From: Micromonospora inyonensis
Lineage (GTDB): Bacteria; Actinomycetota; Actinomycetes; Mycobacteriales; Micromonosporaceae
Length of the DNA: 64,000 nucleotides
Direction of reading: 5' to 3'
Assembly: GCF_900091415.1 (NCBI RefSeq)
Contig: NZ_FMHU01000001.1
Coordinates: 806,001 to 870,000, forward strand
Shown here one piece after another: positions 1 to 9,122 of this stretch. The notes under the pieces were generated by a model, which worked only from the letters and a program-made list of their open reading frames with translations, was not told the DNA's origin and ran no database searches. The position numbers were made by a program, and so were the translations under genes. Position 1 is the first letter of the stretch; each line of letters starts with the position of its first letter.

Positions 1-276
1 CTCCAGGCCGACCACCTTGTCGATCTCGCTGTCCCGGGCGGTGACCATGATGATCGGCACGTGGGACCGCTGGCGGAGCTGACGGCACACCTCCGTACCG
101 GACATCTCCGGGAGCATCAGGTCGAGCAGGACGATGTCCGCGCCCGTCCGGTCGAACTCGGTGAGGGCGGACGTCCCGGTCGCGGCGACCGACACCTCGA
201 AGCCCTCCTTCCGGAGCATGTACGACAGGGCGTCGGAGAAGGACTCCTCGTCCTCGACCACCAGAACGCGGCTCAC
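1..276 (-). CDS. regX3: Response regulator RegX3-type, N-terminal receiver part (cut by window edge)
   Basis: Partial gene; only the first 92 codons (receiver domain) are inside the window and the C-terminal winged helix lies beyond position 1. The reverse strand starts GTG and reads VSRVLVVEDEES, the acidic pocket of an OmpR-type receiver, and later VPIIMVTARDSEIDKVVGLE, the conserved block after the phospho-acceptor Asp. An AAAGGA ribosome site precedes the GTG. It lies 23 bases downstream of the sensor kinase gene on the same strand. Family knowledge: RegX3/PhoP activates phosphate-starvation genes by binding GTTCACC repeats, which occur several times in this window. The name rests on the senX3-gpm-phoU neighbourhood. 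Confidence 0.9.
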   Translation of the reverse strand, partial: MSRVLVVEDEESFSDALSYMLRKEGFEVSVAATGTSALTEFDRTGADIVLLDLMLPEMSGTEVCRQLRQRSHVPIIMVTARDSEIDKVVGLE

Positions 277-299
277 CAGGGGTTTTCCTTTCGGTACGG

Positions 300-1613
300 T
301 CAGACCTGCCGGAGCTCGGCCGGGCCGGCCTCGATCTCAGCGGACTGGAGTGTCGCCGCCAGGTCGTCCGGCGGACGGGCGGGCAGCCGGAGGGTGAACG
401 TCGAGCCACCACCAAGAGTGCTCGACACCTCGACCCGTCCGCCATGGTTGCTGGCGATGTGCTTGACGATGGCCAGACCCAGGCCGGTGCCACCGGTGGA
501 GCGGGAACGGGCCTGGTCGGCACGGTAGAACCGTTCGAAGATCCGGTCCACGTCGGTCGGGGCGATACCGATGCCCTGGTCCGCGACAGCGATCTGGACG
601 TGCTCGTCGCCGCTACCGACCGTGACGGTGACCGTGGTGTCCTCGCCGGAGTAGATGATCGCGTTCTCCACCAGGTTCGCCACGGCCGTGGCGATCTGGT
701 TGTCGTTGCCGTACACGGTCAGGCCCCGCTCGCCCGCGACGGCGACGGCCACCCGGCGGGCGGCGGCCGTGGTACGCGTCCGGTCGAGCACCTCGGCGAC
801 GACCCAGTCCACCGCCACCGGTTCGGGGGCGGGCTGCGGCTCGGCGCCCTGCAACCGGGTCAGCTCCAGCAGCTCCTGCACCAGCCGCCCCAGTCGGGTC
901 GACTCGTGCTGGATCCGTTCGGCGAACCGGCGGGCGGCCGCCACGTCCGCCGAACGGTCGGCGTCGGTCGGACCGGCCGCTCCGGCGATGCTCGGTCCAG
1001 CCGGTTCGGTGGCGTCCAGCAGGGCCTCGGCGAGCAGTTGCAGCGCGCCGATCGGGGTCTTCAGCTCGTGGCTGACGTTGGCCACGAAGTCGCGGCGGAC
1101 CCGGGCGAGGCGGTGCGACTCGGTCACGTCGACGGCCTCGACGGCCACGTGACCACCGCCGATGCCCATCGCCCGCAGGTGCACCCCGAGCGGGTCCGGT
1201 CCGACGTTGTGGCGACCCCGGGGCAGGTCGAGCTCGATTTCGCGGCGCACGCCGGTGCGCCGCACCTGCCCCGCCAGGGTACGGATCAACGGGTGGGCCG
1301 CCATCGATCCTGGGGTGGTACCGGTCCGGAGCAGCCCCATCGCCCGGGCCGCCGGGTTGACCAGCACCGGCTGGTCGTCGGCGTCGAGCACGACCACGCC
1401 GGCCCGGAGCGAGTCGATCGTTCTCCGGCCGAGCCCGGAGAGGCCTGCCTGCTGGTCGTCGGGCATCGCGGTCCTCCCTGCCGTGTTCCACCCGGGTCCT
1501 GCGGCGCCCGTGCGCGGGGCGCGCGGCCGAAGGGCGTACCGGGCCAGCAGGAGCCCGATGACCAGCCCGATCACCAGGGCCAGCACCGCGCCGACCGTCG
1601 TTGCCCAGTCCAC
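300..1613 (-). CDS. senX3: Sensor histidine kinase SenX3-type (phosphate)
   Basis: 437 aa membrane histidine kinase. Residues about 6-25 form one transmembrane helix; about 60-165 resemble a PAS-like sensor region; the dimerisation box is NVSHELKTPIG with the phospho-acceptor His at about 182. The ATPase domain shows an N box (NLVENA, about 313-318), a G1 box (DQGIGI, about 345-350) and a G2 box (TGGTGLGL, about 373-380). There is little extracytoplasmic sequence, as in mycobacterial SenX3, which works with PhoU and the Pst transporter instead of sensing phosphate directly. An Ala/Gly-rich insert of some 20 residues follows the H box. Start GTG at 1613; no strong ribosome site is visible, so the start is less certain. 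Co-oriented with regX3 and divergent from phoU. Confidence 0.92.
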   Translation of the reverse strand: MDWATTVGAVLALVIGLVIGLLLARYALRPRAPRTGAAGPGWNTAGRTAMPDDQQAGLSGLGRRTIDSLRAGVVVLDADDQPVLVNPAARAMGLLRTGTTPGSMAAHPLIRTLAGQVRRTGVRREIELDLPRGRHNVGPDPLGVHLRAMGIGGGHVAVEAVDVTESHRLARVRRDFVANVSHELKTPIGALQLLAEALLDATEPAGPSIAGAAGPTDADRSADVAAARRFAERIQHESTRLGRLVQELLELTRLQGAEPQPAPEPVAVDWVVAEVLDRTRTTAAARRVAVAVAGERGLTVYGNDNQIATAVANLVENAIIYSGEDTTVTVTVGSGDEHVQIAVADQGIGIAPTDVDRIFERFYRADQARSRSTGGTGLGLAIVKHIASNHGGRVEVSSTLGGGSTFTLRLPARPPDDLAATLQSAEIEAGPAELRQV

Positions 1614-1633
1614 CCGGCGATCGTAGGGTCACT

Positions 1634-1724
1634 GTTCACCTGGCAACCGTGCAGAATGGGGCGAATCACTCTCACTTCCGGGAGTGTTCACCGTCCTGAC
1701 GGTGGACGTTCACCGAGGTTCACC
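1634..1724. promoter_or_regulatory. Cluster of four GTTCACC half-sites (PHO boxes) between senX3 and phoU
   Basis: The heptamer GTTCACC occurs at 1634-1640, 1686-1692, 1708-1714 and 1718-1724, all on the plus strand within the 200-base divergent spacer. The last two are 10 bases apart, close to the 11-base period of actinobacterial PhoP/RegX3 boxes. Inference: RegX3 autoregulates senX3-regX3 and controls phoU from here. Confidence 0.75.
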
Positions 1725-1813
1725 TCGGCTCCGCCTCCCCGGCCCTACGGTTGGCCGCACCCACCCGCGCCGCCGCGACCGCAGGGGCGGCATCAGACCA
1801 CAGGGACGTGACG

Positions 1814-2455
1814 ATGCGTGACGAGTTCCGCGCCGACCTGCAGAGCGTCGGCCAGCTGCTCGTGGACATGGCCGAGGGAATCCGCGCCGCCATGCGGCAG
1901 GCCACCCGGGCGCTGCTCACCGCCGACCGGAGGGCCGCCGAGGTCGTGATCGTGCGGGACGCCGAGATCGACGGTCTCTACCGGGACGTCGAGGAGCGGG
2001 TCTGCGAGTTGCTCGCCCGGCAGGCCCCGGTCGCCTCGGACCTGCGCGCGGTGATCACCGCGCTGCACGTCGCAGCCGACCTGGAACGGATGGGTGACCT
2101 CGCCGACCACGTCGCCAAGACCGCGCTGCGGCGGCACCCCTCCCCCGCCGTTCCCGCCGAACTGCGACCGATCTTCACCGACATGGCCGAGATCGCGGAC
2201 CGGATGGCCGGGAAGATCGGCTCGGTGCTGGCGGACCCGGACGCGGACCTCGCCGCCGAACTGGACCGCGACGACGACGCCATGGACGACCTGCACCGCA
2301 GCCTCTTCGGGGTGCTGCTCGACGATGCCTGGCCGTACGGGGTCGAGACGGCGATCGACGCCACGCTGCTGGGCCGGTTCTACGAGCGCTTCGCCGACCA
2401 CGCGGTGAACGCCGGCGAGCACGTGGTCTACCTGGTCACCGGCGAGACGGTCTGA
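1814..2455 (+). CDS. phoU: Phosphate signalling regulator PhoU (first copy)
   Basis: 213 aa, the usual length for PhoU, built of two similar three-helix halves. Seen: the N-terminal MRDEFRADLQSVGQLLVDMA, the repeat-1 metal region around ASDLRAVITALHVAADLERMGDLADH, and the C-terminal match YERFADHAVNAGEHVVYLVTGE. PhoU bridges the Pst importer and the SenX3-type kinase and keeps the response off when phosphate is ample. Start ATG at 1814, with AGGGA a few bases upstream. It is divergent from senX3 across a spacer full of GTTCACC sites. A second phoU lies at 49762-50409, so this genome has at least two, as Mycobacterium does (phoY1/phoY2). A 60-bp palindromic repeat follows its stop after 15 bases. 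Confidence 0.93.
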   Translation: MRDEFRADLQSVGQLLVDMAEGIRAAMRQATRALLTADRRAAEVVIVRDAEIDGLYRDVEERVCELLARQAPVASDLRAVITALHVAADLERMGDLADHVAKTALRRHPSPAVPAELRPIFTDMAEIADRMAGKIGSVLADPDADLAAELDRDDDAMDDLHRSLFGVLLDDAWPYGVETAIDATLLGRFYERFADHAVNAGEHVVYLVTGETV

Positions 2456-2470
2456 GCACCGCCCGCCCCG

Positions 2471-2530
2471 GGTGGTTGCAGGGGCCCCCTGCTACCCAAA
2501 AAGCGGTAACAAGGGACCCCTGCTACCACC
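2471..2530 (+). repeat. 60-bp palindromic intergenic repeat, copy 1 of 5
   Basis: Begins GGTGGTTGCAGGGG and ends CCCCTGCTACCACC; these ends are inverted repeats of each other. Each arm contains its own near-palindrome GCAGGGGNCCCCTGC. An asymmetric core, AAAAAGCGGTAACA, sits between the arms. It lies between the convergent genes phoU and gpmA, 15 bases after the phoU stop. Other copies are at 9921, 43968, 52895 and 54034, all the same length and orientation. Confidence 0.95.
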
Positions 2531-2570
2531 CAGGCGAGCGGCGTCGAGCGGGGTCGAGCTGCGGGAGCGG

Positions 2571-3338
2571 TCAGCGGCCCTGGTTGGCGACAGCCGCAGC
2601 GGCGTCCCTGGCGGCGGTCGGGTCGAGATAGGTGCCACCCAGCGTGAGCGGACGCAGCTGCGGGTCGAGGTCGTAGCGCAGCGGGATCCCGGTGGGGATG
2701 TTCAGCTTGGCGATCGCCTCGTCGGAGACCTGGTCCAGGTGCTTGACCAGGGCGCGCAGCGAGTTGCCGTGCGCCGCCACCAGCACCGTCCGGCCGGCGA
2801 GGATGTCCGGCACGATCGAGTCGTACCAGTACGGCAGCATGCGCTCGACGACGTCCTTGAGGCACTCGGTGCGCGGCATCAGCTCGGTGGGCAGCAGCGC
2901 GTACCGGGGGTCGCCAACCTGCGACCACTCGTCGGCGTCGTCGATCGGCGGCGGCGGGGTGTCGTACGAGCGGCGCCAGAGCATGAACTGCTCCTCGCCG
3001 TACTCGTCGAGGGTCTGCTTCTTGTTCTTGCCCTGGAGGGCGCCGTAGTGGCGCTCGTTGAGCCGCCACGACCGACGCGTCGCGATCCAGTGCCGGTCGG
3101 CGGCGTGCAGCGCCAGCTCGGCGGTACGGATCGCCCGGCGCAGCAGGCTGGTGTGCACGACGTCGGGGAGCAGGCCGTGCTCGCGCAGCAGCTCGCCGCC
3201 GCGGCGCGCCTCGGCCTCACCCTTGGCGGTGAGGTCGACGTCGACCCAGCCGGTGAAGAGGTTCTTGGCGTTCCAGTCGCTCTCGCCGTGCCGCAGCAGG
3301 ACCAGCGTCCCGACCGTGGGCCCTTCGCTCGCAGTCAT
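2571..3338 (-). CDS. gpmA: 2,3-bisphosphoglycerate-dependent phosphoglycerate mutase
   Basis: 255 aa cytosolic glycolytic enzyme interconverting 3- and 2-phosphoglycerate. The catalytic loop [20 protein letters not shown] near the N terminus carries the phospho-acceptor His; the second catalytic His is in [14 protein letters not shown]. The [12 protein letters not shown] and [11 protein letters not shown] blocks are typical of dPGM. Start: ATG at 3338 has CAGGA at correct spacing; an in-frame ATG at 3347 would add three residues but has no room for a ribosome site. The gene next to senX3 is also gpm in Mycobacterium, which supports the naming of the block. Confidence 0.95.
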   Translation of the reverse strand: MTASEGPTVGTLVLLRHGESDWNAKNLFTGWVDVDLTAKGEAEARRGGELLREHGLLPDVVHTSLLRRAIRTAELALHAADRHWIATRRSWRLNERHYGALQGKNKKQTLDEYGEEQFMLWRRSYDTPPPPIDDADEWSQVGDPRYALLPTELMPRTECLKDVVERMLPYWYDSIVPDILAGRTVLVAAHGNSLRALVKHLDQVSDEAIAKLNIPTGIPLRYDLDPQLRPLTLGGTYLDPTAARDAAAAVANQGR

Positions 3339-3492
3339 GGGGATCATCCTGCCCGAACCGTGGGCCGGACACGCGGCGGGAGGCGGTGACGACCACCACG
3401 TGGAAAAGCGGATGACCTGCGCGGGGACGCGGGACTAGGTTGCGTAAGGCACCACAGAGGGAACGGTCATTACGAAATCGGGGGGCGCGAGC

Positions 3493-4818
3493 GTGCGGAC
3501 GGTACGGGGCTGGTTCCGGGAGACGACCGGCGGCCTACCCGCCACCTTCTGGTATCTCTGGGCCGGCACCCTGATCAACCGGCTCGGTTCGTTCGTCCTG
3601 ATCTTCCTCGCGATCTACCTGACCCAGGAGCGCGGCTTCTCCGAACTCCAGGCCGGCCTGGTGCTGGGGCTCTGGGGTGTGGGTGGCGCGGTCGGCACGA
3701 CCATCGGCGGGATGCTCACCGACCGTTGGGGGCGTAAGCCGACCCTGCTCACCGCCCACGTCGGCGCGGCCAGCATGATGCTGGCGCTGGGCTTCGCCCG
3801 CCCGCTGTGGGCGATGGCCACCGGGGCACTCCTGCTCGGCCTCTTCGCCGAGGCCTCCCGGCCGGCCTTCGGGGCGATGATGATCGACGTGGTGCCGGAG
3901 CGGGACCGGCTACGCGCCTTCTCGCTCAACTACTGGGCCATCAACCTCGGCTTCGCCAGCGCCGCCGTGCTCGCCGGGCTCGCCGCCGAGGTCGACTACC
4001 TGCTGCTCTTCGTGGTCGACGCCGCCACCACGCTGACCACCGCCCTGGTCATCTTCGTCAAGGTACGGGAGACCCGGCAGCCGAGCGTGGCCGTGCCCAG
4101 CAACGGCGCGACCGTGTCCCGAGGTGCCCTGCGCACCATCCTCACCGACCGGATCTACCTCGGCTTCGTGGCGCTCAACCTGCTCAGCGCACTGGTCTTC
4201 CTCCAGCACATCTCGATGCTGCCGATCGCCATGGGCGAGGACGGCCTCTCCACCTCGACGTACGGGTCGGTGATCGCGCTCAACGGCGTCCTGATCGTGG
4301 CGGGGCAGCTCTTCGTCCCCCGGCTGATCCGGGGTCGCAGCCGCTCCCACGTGCTCGCCCTCGCCTCGGTCGTGATGGCCGTCGGCTTCGGGCTGACCGC
4401 CTTCGCCGAAGCGGCCTGGTTCTACGGGCTCACCGTGCTGATCTGGACGCTCGGCGAGATGCTCAACTCCCCGTCGAACTCCACGCTGATCGCCGAACTC
4501 TCCCCGGCCGAGCTGCGCGGCCGCTACCAGGGCGTGTTCTCGCTCTCCTGGCAGATCGCCGGGGCCGCTGCGCCGATCCTCGGCGGCCTGGTCCGGCAGG
4601 AGGCGGGCAACGTCACGCTCTGGCTGGGCTGCGCCGCGATCGGCGGGGTCACCGCCGCCGCCCACCTGCTCTCCGGGCCGGCCCGGGAACGCCGGGCCGT
4701 CGCGTTGCGCCCGCCGGCCGTCACGCCGGCCGAGCCGGCCACTCTCCTCGTGCCACCCGCCCCGCAGGCCGCGGAGGCGGCGGCGACCGCCCCGGCCGAA
4801 CCCTCCACCGCCCGCTGA
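3493..4818 (+). CDS. MFS transporter (drug/metabolite exporter type)
   Basis: 441 aa integral membrane protein with about twelve hydrophobic segments. The loop after helix 2 reads GGMLTDRWGRKPTLL, the MFS signature (G-x-x-x-D-R-x-G-R-K), and PAELRGRYQGVFSLSWQ is typical of multidrug-efflux-like MFS proteins. The C-terminal 40 residues are a Pro/Ala-rich cytoplasmic tail. Start GTG at 3493 follows a GGGGGG tract. It stands alone: gpmA is divergent, and the next gene is convergent after a 500-base gap. The substrate cannot be read from sequence. Confidence 0.88.
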   Translation: MRTVRGWFRETTGGLPATFWYLWAGTLINRLGSFVLIFLAIYLTQERGFSELQAGLVLGLWGVGGAVGTTIGGMLTDRWGRKPTLLTAHVGAASMMLALGFARPLWAMATGALLLGLFAEASRPAFGAMMIDVVPERDRLRAFSLNYWAINLGFASAAVLAGLAAEVDYLLLFVVDAATTLTTALVIFVKVRETRQPSVAVPSNGATVSRGALRTILTDRIYLGFVALNLLSALVFLQHISMLPIAMGEDGLSTSTYGSVIALNGVLIVAGQLFVPRLIRGRSRSHVLALASVVMAVGFGLTAFAEAAWFYGLTVLIWTLGEMLNSPSNSTLIAELSPAELRGRYQGVFSLSWQIAGAAAPILGGLVRQEAGNVTLWLGCAAIGGVTAAAHLLSGPARERRAVALRPPAVTPAEPATLLVPPAPQAAEAAATAPAEPSTAR

Positions 4819-5319
4819 CCGGGACCGCAGGACCGCCTCCGCGCGGTCGGACCGGCCGGACCGCCTCCGCGGGGTCGGACCGGCTGGACCGCCGCCTTGA
4901 CCGCCTCCGCGGGGCCTGAAGCGCTGGACCGCCTCCGCGGGGTCGGCTGGACCCGGCGGGGCCCCGGACGCGACAGCGGGCGTCCAGCCCGACCTGGTCG
5001 GATTGAACGCCCGCGTGGTCACCCGGCGGCGGCGGGCGACACTCACCCCCGTAAGCGTCGCCCGCTCGCGCCGCCGGTTCAACAGGTGGACGCCGTCCCC
5101 CAACGGCGTTGCTCCACCCGTCCCCTACGTCACACCTGGTGCGCGGATCTGCTCGATCCGCCGCTCCCCCGAACGTTTCCAAGCGTGGCGTAGGGCAATA
5201 AAGCTAGTTGGGTCAGTTTCCGAAGACAACCGTTTCCGACTGTCTCACCGGTCACAGCCGGTTACCTGACTCCACCGTTGACAACATCGGCATACCCGCC
5301 CCGCATTCCGGTAAACGAG
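4819..5319. other. 501-base convergent intergenic region with a short tandem repeat
   Basis: No gene is supported. At 4831-4949 the core GACCGCCTCCGCG recurs at 4831, 4859, 4899 and 4927 (28-base spacing with one 12-base insertion). Around 5029-5076 GCGGGCGAC and GTCGCCCGC can pair into a hairpin. From about 5180 the sequence is noticeably less G+C-rich than its surroundings. The flanking genes converge, so this is their shared terminator zone; a small RNA cannot be excluded. Confidence 0.6.
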
Positions 5320-6042
5320 TCACGCGTCTTCCCGATCGGGTGACTCGGTCCGGAAGAAGTTGCTGGGTCGGCCGTCCCGCAACTGTTCCTGGTAGATGAG
5401 GTTGAGCCGCCGCTCGTCGAAGGTCCGGAACCACTCGTTCCAGGTGATCTGGCGCAGCCGCCGGCTCTCCCGGTAGCCGGGGAAGTCGAACGTCAGCACC
5501 CCGGCCCGACCGTCGCGCTCTGTACCGGCGATGGTGGCCGGCTTCGCTCCGCGCGCCCGCGCCCAACGCTGGATCACCTCGTGGTTGGCGGTGACCAGAC
5601 TGCGCCCGGGGCGCTCCGGCCGGTCCGCGGTCGACTCGATCAGCTGGGACGACCGGACCGACCGGGACGAGGCCCGTCCGGTACGGGTCGCCGCGCGGGT
5701 CGGCGTCGCCGCCGCCCGCGTCGTCCGTTCCGGCCCGCCCTGCTTGGCGCGGGTGGACGCGGCCCGTGCCGGCGCGCTCCGCCGGCCGCCCGTGGCCGCC
5801 CGTCCGGACGGCCCGGTGCTCCGCTTGCCGGCGCCGCCGCTCCGCTCCGCCTTCACCAGCGCCTGCACGAGTTCCGGCTTGCGCAGCCGGGAGATACCCG
5901 AGACCCCGTACGCCCGCAGCCGCTTGCGGATCTCGTCCACCCGGAGCTGCGCGACATCCGACGCGGCGGTCTGCCGACCCCCCGCCCGTCGCCTCGTCGT
6001 CGTCGCGGCCCCCCCGCGACCAGAGCTGTTCCGCTGAGCCAT
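5320..6042 (-). CDS. Rho N-terminal (SAP-like) domain protein with Ser/Arg/Ala-rich linker
   Basis: 240 aa. Residues about 28-66 (VAQLRVDEIRKRLRAYGVSG, then RLRKPELVQALV) form the helix-extended-loop-helix Rho N-terminal/SAP fold, which binds nucleic acids. Residues about 70-125 are a basic low-complexity linker. The C-terminal 100 residues contain LTFDFPGY, ITWNEWFRTFDERRLNLIYQEQ and SNFFRTES. I recall similar blocks as a small conserved domain on bacterial proteins thought to be DNA- or chromatin-associated, but I do not know its function. It lacks the RNA-binding and ATPase domains of Rho itself. Start ATG at 6042. Monocistronic. Confidence 0.75.
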   Translation of the reverse strand: MAQRNSSGRGGAATTTRRRAGGRQTAASDVAQLRVDEIRKRLRAYGVSGISRLRKPELVQALVKAERSGGAGKRSTGPSGRAATGGRRSAPARAASTRAKQGGPERTTRAAATPTRAATRTGRASSRSVRSSQLIESTADRPERPGRSLVTANHEVIQRWARARGAKPATIAGTERDGRAGVLTFDFPGYRESRRLRQITWNEWFRTFDERRLNLIYQEQLRDGRPSNFFRTESPDREDA

Positions 6043-6166
6043 GGGATGCTCACGCTCCTCGACAGTCCGTCATCGCGGTGGGTCCCCGTGCCGCACCGCG
6101 GTGCGGCATACCCGTCAGACCGGATCCGAACCGCCGGACCTGCGCCCTGGTGGAGCGACCTCGCCG

Positions 6167-6697
6167 TCAGCCGCCGGCGGGGGGTAACGGTTCACCGGTG
6201 CTGGCGGACGGGGCGAAGAGGTGCGCGAACGCGTCGAGGTTCCGGGTCGATTCGCCCCGCTTGACCCGCCACTCCCACTCCCGGCGGATCGCCGTGCCGA
6301 AGCCGATCTCCAGCATCGTGTCGAACGACTCGTCCGCGTAGGTCAGCACCGCGCCGAGGAGCCGGTCCAGCTCGTCGGCGTCCAGCCCGGCGAGGTTGAC
6401 CCGGCCGGTCAGGTACACGTCGCCGACGGTGTCGATGGAGAAGGACACCCCGTACATGCGGGCGTTGCGTTGCAGCAGCCAGGCCCAGAGTTCCTCGCGC
6501 CGCTCGTCCGGCTGGCGCATCACGAACGCCTCGACGCGCAGCGCGTGGTCGCCCACGATGAGGTTGCAGATCGTCTTCAGCTTGTGGGTGCCGGGCAGGG
6601 TGACCGCGTACGACGCGGGGCCGGTCGCCTCGTACTCCAGCTCCCGTTCCGCGCAGTACGCCTCGATCAGGGCGGCAACCTCGCTCTTCGCGCTCAT
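6167..6697 (-). CDS. YbjN domain-containing protein
   Basis: About 176 aa. The sequence matches the actinobacterial YbjN family found next to mshA (the Rv0487 position in M. tuberculosis): KTICNLIVGDHALRVEAFVMRQPDERREELW, then LLQRNARMYGVSFSIDTVGDVYLTGRV and DTMLEIGFGTAI. The fold resembles type III secretion chaperones, and the role is unknown; E. coli YbjN is linked to stress and motility. Start ATG 6697 is preferred over an in-frame GTG at 6706. Co-oriented with mshA upstream (70-base gap), so possibly co-transcribed. Confidence 0.85.
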   Translation of the reverse strand: MSAKSEVAALIEAYCAERELEYEATGPASYAVTLPGTHKLKTICNLIVGDHALRVEAFVMRQPDERREELWAWLLQRNARMYGVSFSIDTVGDVYLTGRVNLAGLDADELDRLLGAVLTYADESFDTMLEIGFGTAIRREWEWRVKRGESTRNLDAFAHLFAPSASTGEPLPPAGG

Positions 6698-6775
6698 CGA
6701 CCCCACTCTACGACCGCAGCTCCGGCACCGCCCCGTTCACCGCCCGGCCCCTCCGGTCCACCGGGGGACGGCGGG

Positions 6776-8140
6776 TCAGCCGCAGGAGAACACCGCCGAG
6801 TCGGCGGCCAGCTCGGAGGTGAGCCGGTCCCGGTAGTCGGCGATCGTCTCCCGGTAGACGGCGAGGAGCCCGTGCACCGTCCGGTCCCAGGAGAAGTGCG
6901 CGGCGTGTCGTACCGCGCCCCGGGCCAGCGCCGTCAGCCGGGGCCGGTCCGGCAGCAGCTGGCCGAACGTACCGGCCCAGGCGGCGGGGTCGTGGCCGTC
7001 GACCAGCACCCCGCTGACCTGGTCGCGGACCGCGGTCACCAGACCGCCGACGGCCGCCGCCACCACCGGCGTACCGCAGGCCTGCGCCTCCAAAGCCACC
7101 AGGCCGAAAGACTCGTTGTACGACGGCACCGCGACCAGGTCGGCGGCCCGGTACAGGGCCGGCATATCGTCCCCGGTGCGCGGCGGCAGGAAGCGGACCC
7201 GGTCGGTGACCCCGAGGGTGGCGGCCAGCTCGATCAACGAGGTGGGCCGGTCCAGGCCACTGCCGCTGGGGCCGCCCACGATGGCCACGGTCACCTGGTC
7301 GGCGAGGAACGGATCGCGGGCGCGCAACGCGGCGACCGCGCGCACCAGCACGTCCGGCGCCTTCAACGGTTGGATCCGGCCGACGAAGGCGACCACGTAC
7401 CCCTCCGTGGGCAGGCCGAGCCGGAGCCGGGCGGCGCGCCGGGCGAGGGCCGGGTCGCCCGTGGCGGGGCGGAACCGGTCCAGGTCGACGCCGGGTTCTA
7501 CCACGGTGACCCGGGCCGGTGCGGCGTCGTACCGGTCGATCAGGTCACCGGCCTCGACCCGGGTGTTGGCGACCAGTCGGTCCGCCTCCGCGACGACCTG
7601 TTCCTCGCCGATCACCCGGGCCTTCGGTTCGGGCCGGTCCCCGGCGGCGAGCTGGGCGTTCTTCACCTTGGCCAGGGTGTGCGCGGTGTGCACCAGCGGC
7701 ACCCCCCAGCGCTCCTTGGCCAGCCAGCCGACCTGCCCCGAGAGCCAGTAGTGGGAGTGGATGAGGTCGTACCAGCCGGGCGGACGGGCCGCCTCGGCAC
7801 GCAGCACCCCGGCGGTGAAGGCGCAGAGCTGGCCGGGAAGCTCCTCCTTGGTGAGCCCCCCCAGCGGACCGGACGTGACGTGCCGGACGTGCACCCCGGG
7901 CGCCATCTCGACCACCGGTGGCAGGTCGCCGGAGGTGGCCCGGGTGAAGATGTCGACCTCGACACCGGCGGCGGCGAGCCGGCGGGCGACCTCCACGACG
8001 TAGACGTTCATCCCGCCCGCGTCACCGGTGCCCGGTTGGTGCAGCGGTGAGGTGTGTACGGAGATCGTGGCGATACGCCGGGGCCGGGGCCACGGACGGG
8101 CACCGCGCTGACGACCGACACCGGTGTGCATCTCCGCCAC
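6776..8140 (-). CDS. mshA: D-inositol-3-phosphate glycosyltransferase (mycothiol step 1)
   Basis: 454 aa GT4-family enzyme that joins GlcNAc from UDP-GlcNAc to 1L-myo-inositol-1-phosphate, the first step of mycothiol synthesis. Seen: the N-terminal [23 protein letters not shown] loop, the acceptor-side IHSHYWLSG, the donor-side [14 protein letters not shown], and [22 protein letters not shown] with the E-x7-E motif. Length and motifs match actinobacterial MshA. Start GTG 8140 is preceded by GAGGGAG at good spacing; an ATG lies nine bases in. mshD, the last enzyme of the same pathway, is at 44068. Divergent from an SDR gene across 217 bases. Confidence 0.95.
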   Translation of the reverse strand: MAEMHTGVGRQRGARPWPRPRRIATISVHTSPLHQPGTGDAGGMNVYVVEVARRLAAAGVEVDIFTRATSGDLPPVVEMAPGVHVRHVTSGPLGGLTKEELPGQLCAFTAGVLRAEAARPPGWYDLIHSHYWLSGQVGWLAKERWGVPLVHTAHTLAKVKNAQLAAGDRPEPKARVIGEEQVVAEADRLVANTRVEAGDLIDRYDAAPARVTVVEPGVDLDRFRPATGDPALARRAARLRLGLPTEGYVVAFVGRIQPLKAPDVLVRAVAALRARDPFLADQVTVAIVGGPSGSGLDRPTSLIELAATLGVTDRVRFLPPRTGDDMPALYRAADLVAVPSYNESFGLVALEAQACGTPVVAAAVGGLVTAVRDQVSGVLVDGHDPAAWAGTFGQLLPDRPRLTALARGAVRHAAHFSWDRTVHGLLAVYRETIADYRDRLTSELAADSAVFSCG

Positions 8141-8357
8141 GTCCGCTCCCTCAACCCACGGTGAATGCCGTCCGCACTACCGGCGCTTCTCGCATCAACC
8201 CGCACGCCGGATCCCATCTTCCCGATCAGCGTCGGGAAATGTGTCGTGGCGGTCGGCGAGCGTGACGGACCTCATCGGTGACGGAGGTCATCCCGACACC
8301 GCCGGGCGGATCCGGGCCGCGCGGGGCGCGCGGCGGATCGGGGACGACAATGGCCTG

Positions 8358-9122
8358 ATGACCCCTGTCGCCATCGTCACCGGAGCGTCGAGCGGGATCG
8401 GCGCGGCCACCGCCCGCCGCCTCGCCACCGAGGGCTTCCACGTGCTCGCCGCCGCCCGGCGGACCGACCGGCTGGCCGACCTGGTCGCCGACATCGCCGC
8501 CGCGGGCGGTTCGGCCACCGCCGTCGCCTGCGACGTGACCTCCGACGAGTCGGTCGCCGGGTTGGCCTCCGCCGCCGAGCGGGGCCCCGGGCCGGTCACC
8601 CTGCTGGTCAACAACGCCGGGGGCGCCCGGGGGCTCGACCCGGTGGAGTCCGGCTCGGTCGGCGACTGGCAGTGGATGTACGACGTGAACGTGCTCGGCA
8701 CGCTCCGCGTGACGCAGGCGGTCCTACCCGCCCTGGAGTCCTCCGGGGGCGGCACCATCGTCATCGTCAGCTCCACCGCCGGGCTCGGCGTCTACGAGGG
8801 TGGGGGCGGCTACACCGCGGCGAAGCACGCCCAGACCGCGGTCGCCGGAACACTCCGGCTGGAACTCTGCGGCCGGCCGATCCGGGTGATCGAGATCGAT
8901 CCCGGCATGGTACGGACCGACGAGTTCTCCCTCGTCCGGTTCGACGGCGACACCGAGCGCGCGGCGGCGGTCTACGCCGGCGTGGCCGAGCCGTTGGTCG
9001 CCGAGGACGTCGCGGACTGCATCGCCTGGTGCGCCACCCGCCCCCGGCACGTCAACGTGGACCGCCTGGTGGTCCGGCCGCTGGCGCAGGCCGCCCAGCA
9101 CAAGGTGCACCGGGTGGTCTAG
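8358..9122 (+). CDS. Short-chain dehydrogenase/reductase
   Basis: 254 aa classical SDR. The N-terminal VAIVTGASSGIGAATARRLA is the TGxxxGxG dinucleotide motif; VNNAGG is the NNAG motif; IVSSTAGLG supplies the catalytic Ser; YTAAKHA is YxxxK. It resembles the Rv0484c position in mycobacteria, which is likewise an SDR beside mshA and murB. Substrate unknown. Start ATG 8358 begins MTPVAIV; the open frame upstream is not protein-like. Its stop overlaps the start of the next gene by one base (TAGTG), so the two are probably translated together. Confidence 0.9.
   Translation: MTPVAIVTGASSGIGAATARRLATEGFHVLAAARRTDRLADLVADIAAAGGSATAVACDVTSDESVAGLASAAERGPGPVTLLVNNAGGARGLDPVESGSVGDWQWMYDVNVLGTLRVTQAVLPALESSGGGTIVIVSSTAGLGVYEGGGGYTAAKHAQTAVAGTLRLELCGRPIRVIEIDPGMVRTDEFSLVRFDGDTERAAAVYAGVAEPLVAEDVADCIAWCATRPRHVNVDRLVVRPLAQAAQHKVHRVV

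Noticed and set aside
4831..5076. Possible small RNA gene in the 500-base gap after the MFS gene
   Set aside because: Hairpins and short repeats are present but no promoter plus terminator pair could be recognised; recorded only as intergenic.
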